From CADEDH01 sp965263455 (GTDB lineage: Bacteria > Actinomycetota > Acidimicrobiia > Acidimicrobiales > SZUA-35): DNA of 64,000 nt. The position numbers were made by a program, and so were the translations under genes. Shown piece after piece: positions 1 through 7,977 of the stretch. A model generated the notes under the pieces. That model was given only the letters and a program-made list of their open reading frames with translations. It was not told where the DNA came from and made no database searches. Each line of letters starts with the position of its first letter. Position 1 is the first letter of the stretch. Where the stretch lies: positions 558,001 to 622,000 of the forward strand of contig CBDHHN010000004.1 of assembly GCA_965263455.1 (NCBI GenBank). The letters run 5' to 3'.

Positions 1-588
1 CAGGTAGCGCATGCCCACCACCGACACCCCGGCGGCGTCGGCGGCAGCCGGGTCCTCGCCGACGGCCCGGAACGACAGGCCGAACGACGTTCGCTGCAGG
101 ACGTAGGTGGTGACCGCCACCGCCACCAGGCCGAGATAGACGACCGGGTCATGGCCGAACAGCACCGGCCCCACGGCCGGGAGGTCTCGGAGGGCTTCGG
201 GCAACAAGGGGCTGACGGTCACCCCGTTGGGGGCGGAGAGCAGTCCGGGCTCGCCGCTGGTGCCGATGAACGACGACAGGCCGCCGCCGAGGATCACCAG
301 TGAAAGGCCGGACACGGTCTGGTCGACCCGGAGGCTCACGGCGAGTACGGCGTGGACCAGGGCCAGGCCGGTGCCGGCGAGCCCGCCTGCGATGAGGGCG
401 GCGGCGAGGCTTCCGGTCTCGTTCCCGGCCCAGAAGCCGACGACGCCGCCGACCAGCATCATGCCCTCCACCCCGAGGTTCATGACGCCCGATCGGTTGG
501 TGATGATCTCACCCAGGGCGGCGAACAGGATCGGGGTGGCGGCGACGACGGCGCTGGCGACCGACAGGACGAGGACGGTGTCGTTCAT
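1..588 (-). CDS. BMP-type nucleoside/nucleobase ABC transporter permease, second permease (3' part outside window)
   Basis: About 196 residues of an inner-membrane permease are visible; the C-terminal part lies beyond the left edge. The reading begins MNDTVLVLSVASAVV and is made of hydrophobic segments. It contains EIITNRSGVMNLGVEGMML near residues 27-45, a stretch typical of the NupQ/YufQ branch of the BPD_transp_2 permeases that work with Bmp lipoproteins. The start ATG overlaps the stop of the upstream permease by four bases (ATGA), which implies translational coupling. It would form the heterodimeric pore with the preceding permease. Substrate class (nucleosides or nucleobases) is inferred from family; the exact ligand cannot be read from sequence. 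Confidence 0.9.
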   Translation of the reverse strand, partial: MNDTVLVLSVASAVVAATPILFAALGEIITNRSGVMNLGVEGMMLVGGVVGFWAGNETGSLAAALIAGGLAGTGLALVHAVLAVSLRVDQTVSGLSLVILGGGLSSFIGTSGEPGLLSAPNGVTVSPLLPEALRDLPAVGPVLFGHDPVVYLGLVAVAVTTYVLQRTSFGLSFRAVGEDPAAADAAGVSVVGMRYL

Positions 589-1703
589 GAGGTCGCCAGT
601 TCGTTCGATGGGTCGCCGGGCAGGTCGGCTCGTTCGGCCTGGACCAAGCCGACCTTGTTGGCCACGAAGAACTCGCCGGCGGTGACGGTCAGGAAGATCA
701 GTCCCTGGAGCAGGAAGACCACCTCGACGGCGATGCCGATCGACTGCAGCGTGCTGCCCGAGGTGGCGATCGCAGCCAGGAAAACCGACACCGGGACGAC
801 CCCGAGGGGACTGGAGCGGGCGACCACGGCGATGATGATCCCGGTGAAGCCGATCTCGGTGGCCAGGGACCGAGGTTCGAGGCCCTTGGTCACCCCGCTG
901 ACCTCGCTGACGCCGGCCAGGGCGGCGAGCGCACCCGACACCGCCAGCACCCCGAGGGTCTTGGTTCGCACGCTCATCCCGGCGTACCGGGCGGCGCTGG
1001 GGGAATCCCCGATCGTTCGCACCTGGAAGCCCCAGGCCGTCCGCCGGAGCACCCACCACAGTGCGACGGCCGCCACCACGGCGACGATGATCCCGAAGTG
1101 GAGCCTTCCCGACAGCGTCGGCAGGATGGCCGAATCGGGCAGCCGCTTGCCACCTGGCACCGTGCGCCTCGGGTCTCGCCAGAAGCTCTGGGAACCGAAG
1201 ATCAGGTAGTTCATGAGTCCGAGGGCCACGAAGTTGAGCATCAGCGTGGTGATGATCTCGTCGGCGTTGAAGTAGGCCTTGGGCACGGCGGCCAGCAGGG
1301 CCCACGCCGCGCCCCCCATCGCCCCACCGAGGAGCATGGCCGACAGCATGAACACCGCCGGTGTGCCCTCGGGCAAGGTGAGGCCGACCCAGCTCCCGGC
1401 GATCGCACCGATGTAGAGCTGACCCTCGCCCCCGATGTTGTACACCCGCATCTGGAAGGCGACGGCGGCGGCCAGGCCGGTGAGGATGAGGGGGGTGGCC
1501 AGAGCGAGCGTCCGGGTGATCGCCGTCCACCCGTTCAGGCTGGAGTCGAACATGGTCCAGTAGGCCTGGAACGGATCGTTGCCGGCGAGGGACAGAATGA
1601 TGCCCCCCAGAAGGAGGGCGAAGACGAGAGCCAGCAACGGCACCCCGAACCGCACCCCGGGACCGGCCAGGCCCCGCGGCGTCACCCTGATCCTGCCCAT
1701 CAT
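585..1703 (-). CDS. BMP-type nucleoside/nucleobase ABC transporter permease, first permease
   Basis: A 372-residue integral membrane protein of the BPD_transp_2 family (NupP/YufP type). After a short basic N-terminus (MMGRIRVTPRG) come a first membrane span (FGVPLLALVFALLLGGIIL), a periplasmic loop and then repeated spans. The segment QMRVYNIGGEGQLYIGAIAG near residue 90 is the conserved permease signature for this branch. Two adjacent ATGs at 1703 and 1700 overlap the TGA stop of the ATPase gene, so this start is preferred over the longer open frame that would run 21 codons back into the ATPase gene. It is the second permease partner of the gene at 1-588 and is translationally coupled to both neighbours. 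Confidence 0.93.
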   Translation of the reverse strand: MMGRIRVTPRGLAGPGVRFGVPLLALVFALLLGGIILSLAGNDPFQAYWTMFDSSLNGWTAITRTLALATPLILTGLAAAVAFQMRVYNIGGEGQLYIGAIAGSWVGLTLPEGTPAVFMLSAMLLGGAMGGAAWALLAAVPKAYFNADEIITTLMLNFVALGLMNYLIFGSQSFWRDPRRTVPGGKRLPDSAILPTLSGRLHFGIIVAVVAAVALWWVLRRTAWGFQVRTIGDSPSAARYAGMSVRTKTLGVLAVSGALAALAGVSEVSGVTKGLEPRSLATEIGFTGIIIAVVARSSPLGVVPVSVFLAAIATSGSTLQSIGIAVEVVFLLQGLIFLTVTAGEFFVANKVGLVQAERADLPGDPSNELATS

Positions 1704-3340
1704 GTGCCCACCGCCGTGGCGTCGGCCTGGCGGCTCAGCTCGGGTGGCTCCTCGCCGTCCAGGCATGAGTCCGCGGTGGGCGCCGGAGCCGCCTCGGTAT
1801 CGATTCGGTCGTCGGCCGCCGAGTCCGAACCCGTCATCAGAAGCCCGATCTCGTCGACGTCGACCTCGGACCGGGAGAAGCGGCCCACGATCCGACCCTT
1901 GAACATCACGAGGACCACGTCGGACATGTGGATGACCTCGTCCAGGTCCTCGGAGAACAACAGCACCCCACGGTCGCTCTGGCGCTCGTTCACGATGTGT
2001 GTCCTCACCGCCTCGGCTGCCGCCATGTCGAGTCCACGGGTCGGTGCGGCGGCGAGGAGGACCTCGTGGTCCTCGGTCAGTTCACGGGCCAGGATGGCCT
2101 TCTGCAGGTTGCCGCCCGACATCAGGCTCACCCGCATGCCGGGTCGGTTGCCTCGGATGTCGAAGTCCGCGGCCAGGCTCGTTGCCGTCGCGTCGATGGC
2201 CGACTCGGAGAGCACCCCTCGTCGGGAATGGGGGTGGCGGTCGTGGTTCTTGAGGGCGAGGTTGTGGCCCAGAGGCAGCCCGGGGGCGAGGCCCACGCCC
2301 AGCCGGTCTTCGGGAACGTAGGCCAGTCCGGCCCGCATCGTCTCCTTGGCCCCGGCCGTGGTGCAGTCGGTCCTGTCGATGGTGATCGTGCCGCTCGCCA
2401 CGGACCGGAGACCGGCGATCGCCTCCTGTAGTTCCCGCTGGCCGTTGCCGGCCACCCCGGCCACCCCGACGACCTCACCCCGGCGAACCTCGAAGCTCAC
2501 GTTGTCGACGGCCGGCCGACCCTTGTCACCGAGGACGCGCAGATCGGCCACCGTGAGCACGGGGGCGCCGACGCTGCCGGCGCCCCCGAACGAGGTCCGC
2601 TCCGCCGCATCGGTGTCGCCGAACATCATCTTGGCCACCTCCTCGGGTGACGTGTGAGCCGTGGCGACGGTGCCGGCGTTACGACCACGGCTGAGGACAC
2701 TGATTCGATCGGTGTAGGCCATGGTCTCGGCCATCTTGTGGGAGACGAGCACGACCCCGTGGCCCCGCTCGACCATCCTCGACACGGCGTCGAACAGCCC
2801 GTCGGTCTCCTGCGGGGCCAGCACCGCCGTCGGTTCGTCCAGGATCAGGATGCGGGCCCCGCGGAACAGCTGCTTGAGGATCTCGACCCGCTGCTGCTCC
2901 CCCACCGACAGTTGCCAGATCGACGCCGTGGGGTCGACGTGAAGGCCGTACTCCTCTGCCAGTTGGGCCACGGTGGCGTTGACCTGTCGCATCGACGACG
3001 GCCGCTGCCCCTTGGGCAGCCCGAGCACGATGTTCTGGGCCACCGTGAAGCTGTCGACCAGGCGGAAGTGCTGATAGACCATCCCGATCCCGACCTTGGC
3101 CGAGTCCTGGGGTGACCTGAACTGCACCTCCGTCCCGTCGATGAGCACGCTGCCGCTGTCGGGTCGGTAGAGGCCCGACAGAACCGAGCACAGCGTGGAC
3201 TTGCCTGCGCCGTTCTCGCCCAGCAGGCCGTGGATCTCGCCCCCTCGGAGGTCGAAGTCGACCGAGTCGATGGCGCGGACGCCATAGAACGACTTGGTCA
3301 GACTTCGGACCTCGAGGTGCGTGGTGGGAGGGTCGATCAT
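1700..3340 (-). CDS. BMP-type ABC transporter ATP-binding protein with two ABC domains
   Basis: A 546-residue cytoplasmic ATPase with two nucleotide-binding domains, the form used by ribose- and nucleoside-type importers (RbsA, YufO/NupO). Domain 1 has Walker A GENGAGKST at residues 41-49, signature LSVGEQQR and Walker B ILILDEP. Domain 2 has the degenerate P-loop GVAGNGQREL, in which Lys is replaced as usual for this subfamily, signature LMSGGNLQK and APTRGLD. The gene sits 42 bp downstream of the Bmp lipoprotein gene and overlaps the first permease gene, so the four genes form one leftward operon. It powers uptake by the two permeases. Family assignment is firm; the ligand is inferred to be a nucleoside or nucleobase. 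Confidence 0.95.
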   Translation of the reverse strand: MIDPPTTHLEVRSLTKSFYGVRAIDSVDFDLRGGEIHGLLGENGAGKSTLCSVLSGLYRPDSGSVLIDGTEVQFRSPQDSAKVGIGMVYQHFRLVDSFTVAQNIVLGLPKGQRPSSMRQVNATVAQLAEEYGLHVDPTASIWQLSVGEQQRVEILKQLFRGARILILDEPTAVLAPQETDGLFDAVSRMVERGHGVVLVSHKMAETMAYTDRISVLSRGRNAGTVATAHTSPEEVAKMMFGDTDAAERTSFGGAGSVGAPVLTVADLRVLGDKGRPAVDNVSFEVRRGEVVGVAGVAGNGQRELQEAIAGLRSVASGTITIDRTDCTTAGAKETMRAGLAYVPEDRLGVGLAPGLPLGHNLALKNHDRHPHSRRGVLSESAIDATATSLAADFDIRGNRPGMRVSLMSGGNLQKAILARELTEDHEVLLAAAPTRGLDMAAAEAVRTHIVNERQSDRGVLLFSEDLDEVIHMSDVVLVMFKGRIVGRFSRSEVDVDEIGLLMTGSDSAADDRIDTEAAPAPTADSCLDGEEPPELSRQADATAVGT

Positions 3341-3382
3341 ACGGGAACCTTTGACAGACGTCGCCGGGGTACGCGTGGGCGG

Positions 3383-4567
3383 CTAGGACGAGGGGATCTC
3401 GCCGACGATGCCGTCGACCAGCCACTGGCAGCAGGCGATCCGATCCGGTCCGAACTCGATGGTCCCGCCTTCGGGGATGACCTCGTTGCCCTGGTTGTCG
3501 AAGATCGGCCCCTGGAAGATGTCGAAGGTGCCGTCGACGATCCCGGCCTTGCGTTCCTCGATCAGGGCCAGGGTCTCGTCGGTCACGGCGGGGCCGTAGG
3601 GGGCGAAGTCGATCCAGCCCTCCTTGAGGCCGCCGTACGACACGCCCGGTTCGAACTCCCCGGCGATGATGGCCTCGACCTGCTGGATGTAGTACGGACT
3701 CCAGTCGATGAGGAACGAGGAGGCCCACGCCTCGGGCTCGAAGTCGGACCAGTCGTTGGTGTAGCCGATCACGTAGCCGTCGTTCTGGGCCATCACGGTG
3801 GCGTAGACCTGGGAGCCGACCTCATGGGCGATGACATCGGCGCCTGCGTTGGCCAGCGCCTCGGCCGCCTGCTGCTCGATGGCGGGGTCGAACCAGGTGT
3901 TGAGGTACACGGCCCGCACTTCGGCGTCCGGATTCACCTCCTTCACCCCGAGCGTGAAGGCGTTCAGGGCCCGGTTGACCTCCTCGAACGGGAAGCCAAC
4001 CGGGTAGCCGATGATGTTGGACTCGGTCAGGCTGCCGGCCACGATGCCGTCCATGTAGCGACCGTCCTCGGTGGCCTGGACGAAGTGGCCCACGTTCGGC
4101 TGATCCTCGAAGCCGGCCCAGGTGAGGAAGTGGACATCGGGGTTCTCATCGGCGATGTCGATCATGTCGAACTGGTAGAAGGTGGTACCGATGACCAGGT
4201 CGGCCCCGGAGTCGACGGCGTCCTGGAAGGCGTTGGTTGCCGGCTGGCCGGGTTCGATCTCCTCCACGTAGCTGAAGTCGATGCCGGGGAAGTTGGCCTC
4301 CATGGCCCGACCGCTCCGCAAGTGGGTCGTGTTCCAGCCGCCGTCCTCGGCCGACCCGTCGAGGATCATGACGACCTTGAAGTCGCTGTAGTCACCCGCA
4401 CCATCGTCCGCCTCGCCACCGGCCGACTCGCTCTCGCTCGACGACTCGGTGTCGCCCTCGGCCGACGAGACGCTCTCACTGTCACTGCCGCAAGCGGCGG
4501 CGACCACGGCCAACACGGCCAACAGCGCGACCAGCCAGCGATACTCCGTACGTTCTTGTCTCTCCAT
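3383..4567 (-). CDS. BMP family ABC transporter substrate-binding lipoprotein
   Basis: A 394-residue secreted lipoprotein that would capture the ligand outside the membrane for the permeases and ATPase downstream. The chosen start gives MERQERTEYRWLVALLAVLA followed by VVAAACGSDS, a signal peptide with a permissive lipobox and lipidated Cys. A Ser/Glu-rich linker follows, then the Bmp/PnrA-like fold beginning KVVMILDGSAEDGGWN. Longer in-frame starts exist upstream but would bury the signal peptide, so they are rejected. Related proteins bind purine nucleosides (PnrA, BmpA) or simple sugars. Its divergent neighbour is the Rieske demethylase-like operon, which suggests the imported compound feeds that operon. 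Confidence 0.93.
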   Translation of the reverse strand: MERQERTEYRWLVALLAVLAVVAAACGSDSESVSSAEGDTESSSESESAGGEADDGAGDYSDFKVVMILDGSAEDGGWNTTHLRSGRAMEANFPGIDFSYVEEIEPGQPATNAFQDAVDSGADLVIGTTFYQFDMIDIADENPDVHFLTWAGFEDQPNVGHFVQATEDGRYMDGIVAGSLTESNIIGYPVGFPFEEVNRALNAFTLGVKEVNPDAEVRAVYLNTWFDPAIEQQAAEALANAGADVIAHEVGSQVYATVMAQNDGYVIGYTNDWSDFEPEAWASSFLIDWSPYYIQQVEAIIAGEFEPGVSYGGLKEGWIDFAPYGPAVTDETLALIEERKAGIVDGTFDIFQGPIFDNQGNEVIPEGGTIEFGPDRIACCQWLVDGIVGEIPSS

Positions 4568-4625
4568 GGCGGACGAGTATCGACAGCCCAGGTTTCGTCC
4601 ATGTTTCCGATCGACGATTGAAGCT

Positions 4626-4639
4626 GCCGTTAACACGGC
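4626..4639. promoter_or_regulatory. Candidate operator in divergent transporter/oxygenase promoter region
   Basis: The 140-bp gap between the lipoprotein gene and the oxygenase gene must hold promoters for both. It contains GCCGT-TAAC-ACGGC, a perfect 5-bp inverted repeat with a 4-bp spacer. Two more small palindromes, CCGAATCGG (4650-4658) and TCGTACGA (4675-4682), follow. Such spaced dyads are common regulator sites, but no regulator gene is adjacent, so the role is inferred. Confidence 0.3.
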
Positions 4640-4707
4640 GTTCACGACTCCGAATCGGACCCAAAACAACACCTTCGTACGATCCGGTTTGAATGAAGGG
4701 TCCTCTC

Positions 4708-5580
4708 ATGCGCGCAACGACGGCGGAACCAAAGATGAGTGCAGTACGGGATCAGTGGCACCCGATTGCGCCGCTCGAGGCACTACGCCCGTCCTCCACC
4801 CTCACCGCACGCCTCCTCGGTCGCCGCCTGACGGTGACGGTCGACCCCGACGGCGCGGTCGAGGTCCGGTCCGACGAGCACGGCTCATCACCGCCGCTGC
4901 CCGTCCGCCAGCAGTACTGCTACCTGTGGGCGTGCCTGGGGGAGCCGGCCGGACCGCTGTTCGCCATCCCCGAGGTCGACGAGCCGGGGCGCCGCATCCT
5001 GCACGCCGGCACCATCGGGGTGCACACGTCGGCACCGCGCGCCGTCGAGAACTTCCTCGACATGGCCCACTTCCCCTACGTGCATACAAACATTCTCGGT
5101 GTCGAACCGTTCACCGACGTGGCCGAATACCAGGTTCACATCGACGAGCACACCAACGACATCTGGGCCACCGACTGCGTCTTTTGGCAGCCGATGGCGG
5201 CCACCACTTCCACGGACGGCCAGATGACCGACTATCTGTATCGAGTCCCACACCCGTATTGTGTGATTCTGTACAAGACGAGTCCGGTCGACGAGCGGAA
5301 GGACGTCATCGCCCTGTTCTGCACGCCGGTGGCCGAGGACTTCATCGAGGCCAACATGTTCTTGTGCCTGTTGGATGACTCGAACTCGACGGCCATGATC
5401 CGCGACTTCCAGCTGACGATCTTCGGCCAGGACAAGCCGATCCTGGAGAATCAGTACCCGAAGCGACTACCGCTCGACCCCCGGGCCGAGACCCCGATCA
5501 GGGCCGACCGGATCGCGATCGCCTACCGTCGCTGGTTGTCCGACCTCGGCGTCGACTACGGCGTCATCCCGGCGCCATGA
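4708..5580 (+). CDS. Rieske-less non-heme iron oxygenase, NdmC-like N-demethylase catalytic subunit
   Basis: A 290-residue protein of the Rieske non-heme iron oxygenase alpha-subunit family that keeps the catalytic domain but lacks the Rieske cluster ligands. The N-terminus (DQWHPIAPLEALR, then LLGRRLTV) matches the start of a Rieske domain. It then passes directly to YCYLWACLGEP, the end of such a domain, so the CxH...CxxH part is absent. The mononuclear iron site is intact: D118, H121 and H126 in DMAHFPYVH, with D242 in GQDKPILENQ as probable carboxylate ligand. The start is chosen because GAAGGG lies 7 nt upstream; 4693 and 4735 are alternatives. In caffeine degraders NdmC has the same loss and receives electrons from the Rieske domain of NdmD, which here is the overlapping next gene. 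The substrate is unknown. Confidence 0.85.
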   Translation: MRATTAEPKMSAVRDQWHPIAPLEALRPSSTLTARLLGRRLTVTVDPDGAVEVRSDEHGSSPPLPVRQQYCYLWACLGEPAGPLFAIPEVDEPGRRILHAGTIGVHTSAPRAVENFLDMAHFPYVHTNILGVEPFTDVAEYQVHIDEHTNDIWATDCVFWQPMAATTSTDGQMTDYLYRVPHPYCVILYKTSPVDERKDVIALFCTPVAEDFIEANMFLCLLDDSNSTAMIRDFQLTIFGQDKPILENQYPKRLPLDPRAETPIRADRIAIAYRRWLSDLGVDYGVIPAP

Positions 5581-7328
5581 AGATGGCGACCATCGACCTG
5601 CGCCGAACCTGGCATCCGGTGGCGACGACCCGGGATCTCGCACCGAGGGCCATCTACCGAACCTCGCTCCTGGGGCGCGAGCTGGTGCTGTGGCGGGCCG
5701 ACGACGGCTTCGTCAACGCCTGGGAGAACCGATGCCTCCACCGCGGCGTCCGTCTCTCGATCGGTAGCTGCGACGGCGCGGAGCTGGTTTGTCGGTATCA
5801 CGGCTGGCGGTACAGCAACCGTTCGGGCGGATGCACCTACGTGCCAGCCCACCCCGCCGACGCCCCGGCTCGCACGATCCGCAATGTCTCGTTCCCGACG
5901 ATCGAGCGGTATGGGCTGATCTGGATCGGCGAGCAGTCCATCGGCGACGTCCCCGACCTGGCGGCCCTGAGCGGGCCGACCTGCGGGCTCCGGAGCCTGC
6001 CGATCGACGCTCCATGGGACACGGTGGTCGCCGGACTGGCCGACCATCGGTTCGCCCCCTCACAAGCCCTCGACGCCGACCTCGACGAGACGCAGACGTC
6101 GGTGAGCGTCGATGGCCTCGCCGTGACCATCACCTCCACGTTCGGAGACGAGGCGTCCGCCGCCGTCTTCGTCGTCCAGCCGCTCGATGCCGACCGATCG
6201 GTGGTCCGTCCCGTGCTGGGCGAGTCACCGACGCAGCCAATCGACGTGCTGCGGCACCACGCGGCGGAGCTCGCTCGCCGCAAGCGGATCATCGAGGCCG
6301 GCGACTGGGCGAAACCCGAGGGCACCCCGACCTCTCTGGAGACACCGGTGACCCTGGCCACGGTCTCCGGCCCCGCCACCAACGACCTGCTCCCGGTCAC
6401 CGTGGTCGCCAAACACCCGACGGCGAACGACATCGCCGTGTTCGAGCTGGCCGCCGCCGGGAGGTCGACCCTCCCGACCTTCCAGCCCGGCGATCACCTG
6501 GACCTGCATCTGCCGAACGGCCTGGTCCGCCAGTACTCCATCACCAACCGACCGGGCCAGAGCGACCGCTACCGGATCGCGGTCAAGCTCGACGCCAACT
6601 CACGGGGCGGTTCCAACCACCTGCACCACTCGGTCGAGGTCGGCGATGTCCTCCACATCTCCGAGCCTCGCAGCGGGTTCCCGCTCCGGCGCAACGTCCC
6701 GACGACGCTGTTCGTCGCCGGTGGCGTCGGCGTGACCCCCTTGCTGTCGATGGCCCATGCGCTGTGGTCGATGGAGTTGGCGTTCGACTTCCACTACTTC
6801 GCCGCCGGTTCGGACCACATCGCCTTCGCCGACGAACTGGGCCGCTTCGGCGATGCCGTCCACCACCACCTCGGGCTGTCCCCCGCCGACACATCAGCCA
6901 CCCTCGGCCGTCTGCTCGACCGACCGCGAGTCGACACCCAGGTGTACGCCTGCGGTCCGCCAGCCATGCTCGACGTCCTCCGGGCGATGGCGGCCGAGGG
7001 TGGCTGGCCCGACGACGCCATCCGCTTCGAGTACTTCGAGAACACGACCGAGATCGACGACTCGTCATCGTTCACCGTCGAACTGGCCCGGTCGGCTCAG
7101 ACCCTGCAGGTACCCGGCGGCTCGTCGATCCTTCAGGTGCTGCGGGAGCACGACGTCCCCATCGTCTCGTCGTGTGAGTCCGGGGCCTGCGGGACCTGCG
7201 TGGCCACCGTCATCGATGGCGAACCGCTGCACCACGACGTCTACCTCAGCCCACGGGAGCGGGCGGCCGGGCAGCTGTTGACGTGCGTCTCGCGCGCCCG
7301 CTCCGACCGCCTCGTGCTCGATCTCTAG
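5577..7328 (+). CDS. NdmD-like reductase with N-terminal Rieske, FMN/NAD(P)H and C-terminal ferredoxin domains
   Basis: A 583-residue electron-transfer protein. Residues 1-130 form a Rieske domain with C53-x-H55 and C72-x2-H75. Residues about 130-255 are weakly conserved and may be a vestige of an oxygenase catalytic domain. From about 260 it is a phthalate-dioxygenase-reductase-like module: RQYSITNRP for FMN, FVAGGVGVTPLLSM and VYACGPPAMLD for NAD(P)H. It ends in a plant-type [2Fe-2S] ferredoxin with C533, C538, C541 and C570. This exact domain order is known from NdmD, the reductase shared by caffeine N-demethylases. Start ATG overlaps the oxygenase stop (ATGA), so the two are co-translated. 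The extra Rieske domain would supply what the partner oxygenase has lost. Confidence 0.9.
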   Translation: MKMATIDLRRTWHPVATTRDLAPRAIYRTSLLGRELVLWRADDGFVNAWENRCLHRGVRLSIGSCDGAELVCRYHGWRYSNRSGGCTYVPAHPADAPARTIRNVSFPTIERYGLIWIGEQSIGDVPDLAALSGPTCGLRSLPIDAPWDTVVAGLADHRFAPSQALDADLDETQTSVSVDGLAVTITSTFGDEASAAVFVVQPLDADRSVVRPVLGESPTQPIDVLRHHAAELARRKRIIEAGDWAKPEGTPTSLETPVTLATVSGPATNDLLPVTVVAKHPTANDIAVFELAAAGRSTLPTFQPGDHLDLHLPNGLVRQYSITNRPGQSDRYRIAVKLDANSRGGSNHLHHSVEVGDVLHISEPRSGFPLRRNVPTTLFVAGGVGVTPLLSMAHALWSMELAFDFHYFAAGSDHIAFADELGRFGDAVHHHLGLSPADTSATLGRLLDRPRVDTQVYACGPPAMLDVLRAMAAEGGWPDDAIRFEYFENTTEIDDSSSFTVELARSAQTLQVPGGSSILQVLREHDVPIVSSCESGACGTCVATVIDGEPLHHDVYLSPRERAAGQLLTCVSRARSDRLVLDL

Positions 7329-7338
7329 GCGCGGCCCC

Positions 7339-7977
7339 ATGATCACCCTCCACGACTTCGTGCTCTCCGCCAACTGCTACAAGGTCCGCCTGTTCCTGAG
7401 CCTGCTCGGTGTCGAGTGCAACACCGTGCCGGTCGACTTCCACCCGGGCCGGGAGCACAAGGGCGAGGCCTTCCGCAGGATCAACCCACTCGGTCACCTA
7501 CCCGTACTCGACGACGATGGCTTTGTGGTGCGCGACGCCCAGGCCATCCTCGTGTACCTGGCCTCGGCCTACGATCCCGAACGCCGCTGGTACCCGGTCG
7601 ACGATCCGCAGCGGCTCGGCCAGGTGGCGCAGTGGTCGACGTTCGCCGAAGGCACGGCCAACACGGCCTCCGCCGCCCGCCTCCACATCAACTTCGGCTA
7701 CGAGTTCGACATCGACCGGGCCCGGGCCGGTGCCCACGAGCTCTTCGCCGTGCTCGACGAGCATCTGTGGTTCCAGGAGCACGAGGGCCACGACTGGGTC
7801 GTCGCCGGGGAGCGGCCGACCATCGCCGACGTGGCCCTCTTCCCCGACGTGGCCCTGGCCGAGGAAGGCGGCGTGAGCCTCCTCGCCTATCCGGCCATCA
7901 TCCGATGGGCGGCCCGGGTCAGGCAGCTGCCGGGCTTCATCGTCATGCCCGGGATCTTCCACCACGGACGGAGCTGA
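7339..7977 (+). CDS. Glutathione S-transferase-like protein, NdmE-like by context
   Basis: A 212-residue protein of the GST superfamily. The N-terminal thioredoxin-like domain reads MITLHDFVLSANCYKVRL with the GST motif INPLGHLPVL near residues 53-62 and DAQAILVYLA following. The all-helical C-terminal domain contains ERPTIADVALFPDVA. The gene lies 10 bp after the NdmD-like reductase gene and overlaps the amidohydrolase gene by one base. In the caffeine pathway a GST homologue, NdmE, acts as a structural bridge between NdmC and NdmD rather than as a conjugating enzyme. The same position in the operon suggests the same role here; that is inference. A plain GST activity is the alternative. Confidence 0.85.
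   Translation: MITLHDFVLSANCYKVRLFLSLLGVECNTVPVDFHPGREHKGEAFRRINPLGHLPVLDDDGFVVRDAQAILVYLASAYDPERRWYPVDDPQRLGQVAQWSTFAEGTANTASAARLHINFGYEFDIDRARAGAHELFAVLDEHLWFQEHEGHDWVVAGERPTIADVALFPDVALAEEGGVSLLAYPAIIRWAARVRQLPGFIVMPGIFHHGRS

Noticed and set aside
1098..2431. Rightward open frames opposite the ABC transporter genes
   Set aside because: His/Gly/Arg-rich shadow frames antisense to a conserved transporter operon.
4708..5580. Ordinary aromatic-ring dioxygenase alpha subunit
   Set aside because: No Rieske ligands, no beta subunit gene, and the partner reductase carries its own Rieske domain; the monooxygenase/demethylase type fits better.
7416..7976. Long N-terminal extension of the amidohydrolase through the GST gene
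   Set aside because: The GST frame is clearly real and the TGATG junction gives a family-like start.
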